NCBI RefSeq assembly: GCF_027924405.1
Contig: NZ_AP026978.1
Location: 310,001-374,000 of the forward strand
Direction of reading: 5' to 3'
DNA length: 64,000 nucleotides
Origin: Nocardia sputorum
Lineage (GTDB): Bacteria > Actinomycetota > Actinomycetes > Mycobacteriales > Mycobacteriaceae
Of this stretch, positions 61,719 to 64,000 are shown piece by piece. The translations under genes and the position numbers were made by a program. The notes under the pieces were generated by a model. It saw nothing but the letters and a program-made list of their open reading frames with translations, was not told the origin of the DNA and did not search any database. Numbering within the stretch: position 1 is the first letter of the stretch; each line of letters opens with the position of its first letter.

Positions 61719-62920
61719 CAATTCGCTCCTGGAAGAGGAATGTCCGACGGGTTCGGCGAGACGGTGTCGCCGATCGGAACGCGATTACTCCACTCGATCT
61801 GCTGCCGGTTGTCGATCACGATCGCCTGCCCCGCATCGATTCGTCGGCGGACCAGGCGTTGCAGTTCCTCGGGTGAAGCGTCGGGATGATCGACCGCGAT
61901 TTTGCGGCCTTGCTCGTTGTTGTAGAGATCCATGGCTTCACGCGCTGGGGTGTTCGCGCCCGTTCCCTCGTGGGCTGTGGCGAACGATGCGGTCCATTCT
62001 TCGCCGTATTTCTGGGTCATCAAGGCGTTCCAGTACATGTGCCTATAAGCATCGCCATGATCGTCTGCCCAAGCCGAGGGAATATCGGGGTATGCGGCTT
62101 TCGCCGCATTCTCGGCCTGTGACTTGAGTTCGAAAAATTCGGCGACGTCCGCCACGCCGGTGGGTTTCGTGAGAAGCGTCGAGACGAGTGCCGCCTCTTC
62201 CGGTGTCATGAGTGTCGGCTGGAAGTCGGGGTAGAGCAGGCGGATTTCGGTCAGCAGCAGGCCGGAGGGCCATAGACTGGCACCCGACTTCGACGGTGCG
62301 GTCTGGTATTTGTTGAGAATCTGGGCCAGTTCGGGATCTTCCGGCATCGCGGTGGCGCCGCGTTTGACTTCGTCTGACAGCTCTTCCAGCCAGCGTCGCA
62401 CCTGATCGGCGCCTTCCTTGTCCGCCTGCTGTACAGCCGTGAGCGCAGCCCTGATCTGGGCGGTGAGATACGCCTCGTAGCCCTCTTTCTCGACGAGACC
62501 GGAAGGGCCGAATTTCAAGAGGACTTCCCCACTCGACATCCGGGAGTCGACCCCGCCGTCGTCTCTGACGAACAGATCGAATTCCGACTCCTCCGCCTCG
62601 GTCTTCTTTTCGCGAATGACATCGATGTAGTCGATGATCGACGCGATGTGCTTGTAGATTTCCTGTTGGATTCCGACGAGCACTTCTTTTGTGCGGCGGG
62701 CACGCTCACGATCCTGATGTCCCCGGTCGCGCGCCGACTCACCTGATTTTCCTCGATAGTACGTATATGACATGTCTATCGACACTGCGGCTTTGTGGGT
62801 ATGGTCGTCGAGCTGGGAGGCTGCCTCTTTGAACTTGTCCGCGATCGTGATCGCGGCACGTGGATCCCAGGACAGGACCAATGGAACAGTGAGCGCGTCG
62901 ACATAGTTTCCTCCGCTCAC
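61718..62920 (-). CDS. Putative T7SS effector with DUF6973-like C-terminal domain
   Basis: 400 residues. The N-terminal ~120 residues are helical and charged (SYTYYRGKSGESARDRGHQD), like ESX substrates. The C-terminal part holds DDHGDAYRHMYWNALMTQKY, TAHEGTGANTPAREAMDLYN and NNEQGR, a His/Asp/Asn-rich pattern resembling DUF6973 toxin-associated domains. GTG start overlapping the upstream stop. Neighbouring small EspC-like and lipoprotein genes suggest an effector-partner-immunity set. Confidence 0.65.
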   Translation of the reverse strand: MSGGNYVDALTVPLVLSWDPRAAITIADKFKEAASQLDDHTHKAAVSIDMSYTYYRGKSGESARDRGHQDRERARRTKEVLVGIQQEIYKHIASIIDYIDVIREKKTEAEESEFDLFVRDDGGVDSRMSSGEVLLKFGPSGLVEKEGYEAYLTAQIRAALTAVQQADKEGADQVRRWLEELSDEVKRGATAMPEDPELAQILNKYQTAPSKSGASLWPSGLLLTEIRLLYPDFQPTLMTPEEAALVSTLLTKPTGVADVAEFFELKSQAENAAKAAYPDIPSAWADDHGDAYRHMYWNALMTQKYGEEWTASFATAHEGTGANTPAREAMDLYNNEQGRKIAVDHPDASPEELQRLVRRRIDAGQAIVIDNRQQIEWSNRVPIGDTVSPNPSDIPLPGAN

Positions 62921-63216
62921 TTCTGTCCCGCCTGCTTCAGCCTGGACGCGAATTCGGCGTCCTGCGCCAGGAAGGCATCGACCGCAGCGTCCGCGCTGTC
63001 GGCGAAACCGCGCAACTGACGCGTGTGGTAGTCGATCACCTTCTCCAACGCTCCACTCAAAGAGTCGATCGTCGCCGCGATGTCCGACTTCGGGAGCGTC
63101 GGCTCCGCGCGCAGCCCTTGGGCCAGGGGTACCAACTGCGCGGTCGCATCGGCATGGCCACGGACTATACGAGCGAGTTCGCGAGTTTGTTCCGGATCAA
63201 GGTCGAAATCGCCCAT
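62917..63216 (-). CDS. EspC/WXG100-like small ESX-associated protein
   Basis: 99 residues, helical (FDLDPEQTRELARIVRGHAD, then VIDYHTRQLRGFADSADAAV). The ATG at 63216 has AAAGAGGGGGCG upstream. It overlaps the effector-like gene by four bases. It has the same arrangement as 9037-9330 with 7490-9040. Confidence 0.7.
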   Translation of the reverse strand: MGDFDLDPEQTRELARIVRGHADATAQLVPLAQGLRAEPTLPKSDIAATIDSLSGALEKVIDYHTRQLRGFADSADAAVDAFLAQDAEFASRLKQAGQK

Positions 63217-63366
63217 GACGCCCCCTCTTTCGGTCTGGCCCTCGAAGCCAGGAGCATACCTGCCGGCGCTGTGCCGGTGCCGCTGCGACAGCGATGGAGA
63301 GGGCCGAAGACGCAGGCGGAGGCGCGTGCCGGGCGGCGAGTCGGCGGGACTTGCCCGGCCGGACCG

Positions 63367-64000
63367 ATGACAATGCTGCGCATGGCGGCCACGGTCAGCG
63401 GGTTGGGAAATCGGCGGGCGGAGCCGATGGAAGGAGTGTCGCCGGGGGCGGCATTTCGGCGGGATATCGAGGGAATGCGGGCGGTCGCGGTGCTGGCCGT
63501 GGTGTTTTTCCATGCCGGTGTGCCGGGGATCGGTGGTGGATTTGTCGGGGTGGACGTATTTTTCGTGATTTCCGGTTTTCTGATCACGGGAATGCTGTAT
63601 CGAGAAGCGGCGGCCGGTGGCACTGTCGGGCTCGTCCGTTTCTACGGCGCGCGGGCGCGCAGGCTGCTGCCCGCCGCGGGTGTCGTGCTCGTCGCCACGG
63701 CGATCGGCGCGGCCGTGCTGCTGTCGCCGCTGCAGGCCCGCCAAGCGCTCGGCGACGGGATCGCGAGCGCGCTGTACGCCGGGAACTACCGGTTCGCCTG
63801 GCAGGGCACCGACTACCTCGCCGCGGACGCGCCACCGTCGCCGTTCCAGCACTTCTGGTCCCTCGGTGTGGAGGAGCAGTTCTACCTGATCTGGCCGGCG
63901 CTGGTGCTCGTGACGGCTCGGCTCGTGCGACGGCGCCGCAGCGGTTCGGCCACCGCGCTGCCGTACCTGATCGTCCTCGCTGTGGTCGCCGCGCTCTCCT
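63367..64000 (+). CDS. Acyltransferase family 3 membrane protein (cut by window end)
   Basis: Open to the window end. FRRDIEGMRAVAVLAVVFFH, GGFVGVDVFFVISGFLITGM and HFWSLGVEEQFYLIWP are diagnostic of OafA/YrhL-type O-acyltransferases, which acetylate cell-wall or exported glycans. The start is ATG 63367 or one of two following ATGs. The C-terminal part lies outside. Confidence 0.85.
   Translation, partial: MTMLRMAATVSGLGNRRAEPMEGVSPGAAFRRDIEGMRAVAVLAVVFFHAGVPGIGGGFVGVDVFFVISGFLITGMLYREAAAGGTVGLVRFYGARARRLLPAAGVVLVATAIGAAVLLSPLQARQALGDGIASALYAGNYRFAWQGTDYLAADAPPSPFQHFWSLGVEEQFYLIWPALVLVTARLVRRRRSGSATALPYLIVLAVVAALS

Overview
This window is high-GC actinobacterial DNA, most likely from Nocardia or a close mycolic-acid relative. 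The backbone follows the mycobacterial order thiX-lmeA, glnR, mshD, pst, phoU, LytR/CpsA/Psr, dus, desA1 and a tRNA-Lys/Glu/Asp/Phe cluster. Polyprenol-phosphate-mannose synthase, mycothiol acetyltransferase and a salicylate (mycobactin/nocobactin-type) siderophore pair support this placement.

Region 1 (1-15018) is backbone: a thioredoxin-like gene and lmeA on the minus strand, glnR, mshD, the pstS-pstC-pstA-pstB phosphate operon behind a Pho-box-like repeat, phoU, an LCP cell-wall ligase, dus and an acyl-ACP desaturase. A WXG100/EspC-like plus Asp/Ser-rich effector-like pair (7490-9330) has been inserted between pstB and phoU. Region 2 (15505-18437) is a two-gene NLR-like system: an NB-ARC/TPR ATPase and a small upstream protein ending in two beta-arch-like repeats that resemble the NLR N-terminus.

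Region 3 (18974-41432) is an integrated actinomycete conjugative element (AICE) of about 22.4 kb. It sits inside the anticodon arm of tRNA-Lys(TTT). The host gene is cut in two: 3' half at 18942, 5' half at 41460. A 19-bp repeat with one mismatch marks the ends. Beside the right end the element carries its own intact tRNA-Lys(TTT). Its backbone has a tyrosine integrase, an Xis-like protein, a GntR/UTRA regulator with palindromic operators, a replication-relaxation protein, an FtsK/TraB-like translocase, a DUF2637/Spd-like protein and a chain of ATGA/GTGA-overlapping small genes. Four of these small genes end in the same C-terminal 'SALADY...' tag. A 1.6-kb non-coding stretch (33231-34829) is full of very long inverted repeats. 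Cargo follows: an XRE-ImmA/IrrE protease with an unknown partner, an AlbA_2/Schlafen-like protein, and a Septu-like PtuA/PtuB pair. The cargo is punctuated by three related non-coding repeats.

Region 4 (41433-64000) returns to backbone and lineage-specific genes: a ScbR-like TetR regulator, tRNA-Glu/Asp/Phe, a GAP-family membrane protein, ppm1, plsC fused to a degenerate HAD domain, plsB, and convergent salicylate synthase and salicyl-AMP ligase genes with IdeR-like boxes. Then come an SDR, an AhpD-like protein, and a class I DAHP synthase preceded by a leader peptide with consecutive Tyr-Phe-Trp-Phe codons. The end holds a methyltransferase/GNAT pair, a SigJ-like ECF sigma factor, a DapC-like aminotransferase, a DHFR-fold reductase, a LysE exporter, a second T7SS-type substrate cluster (61173-63216) and a partial acyltransferase cut by the window end.
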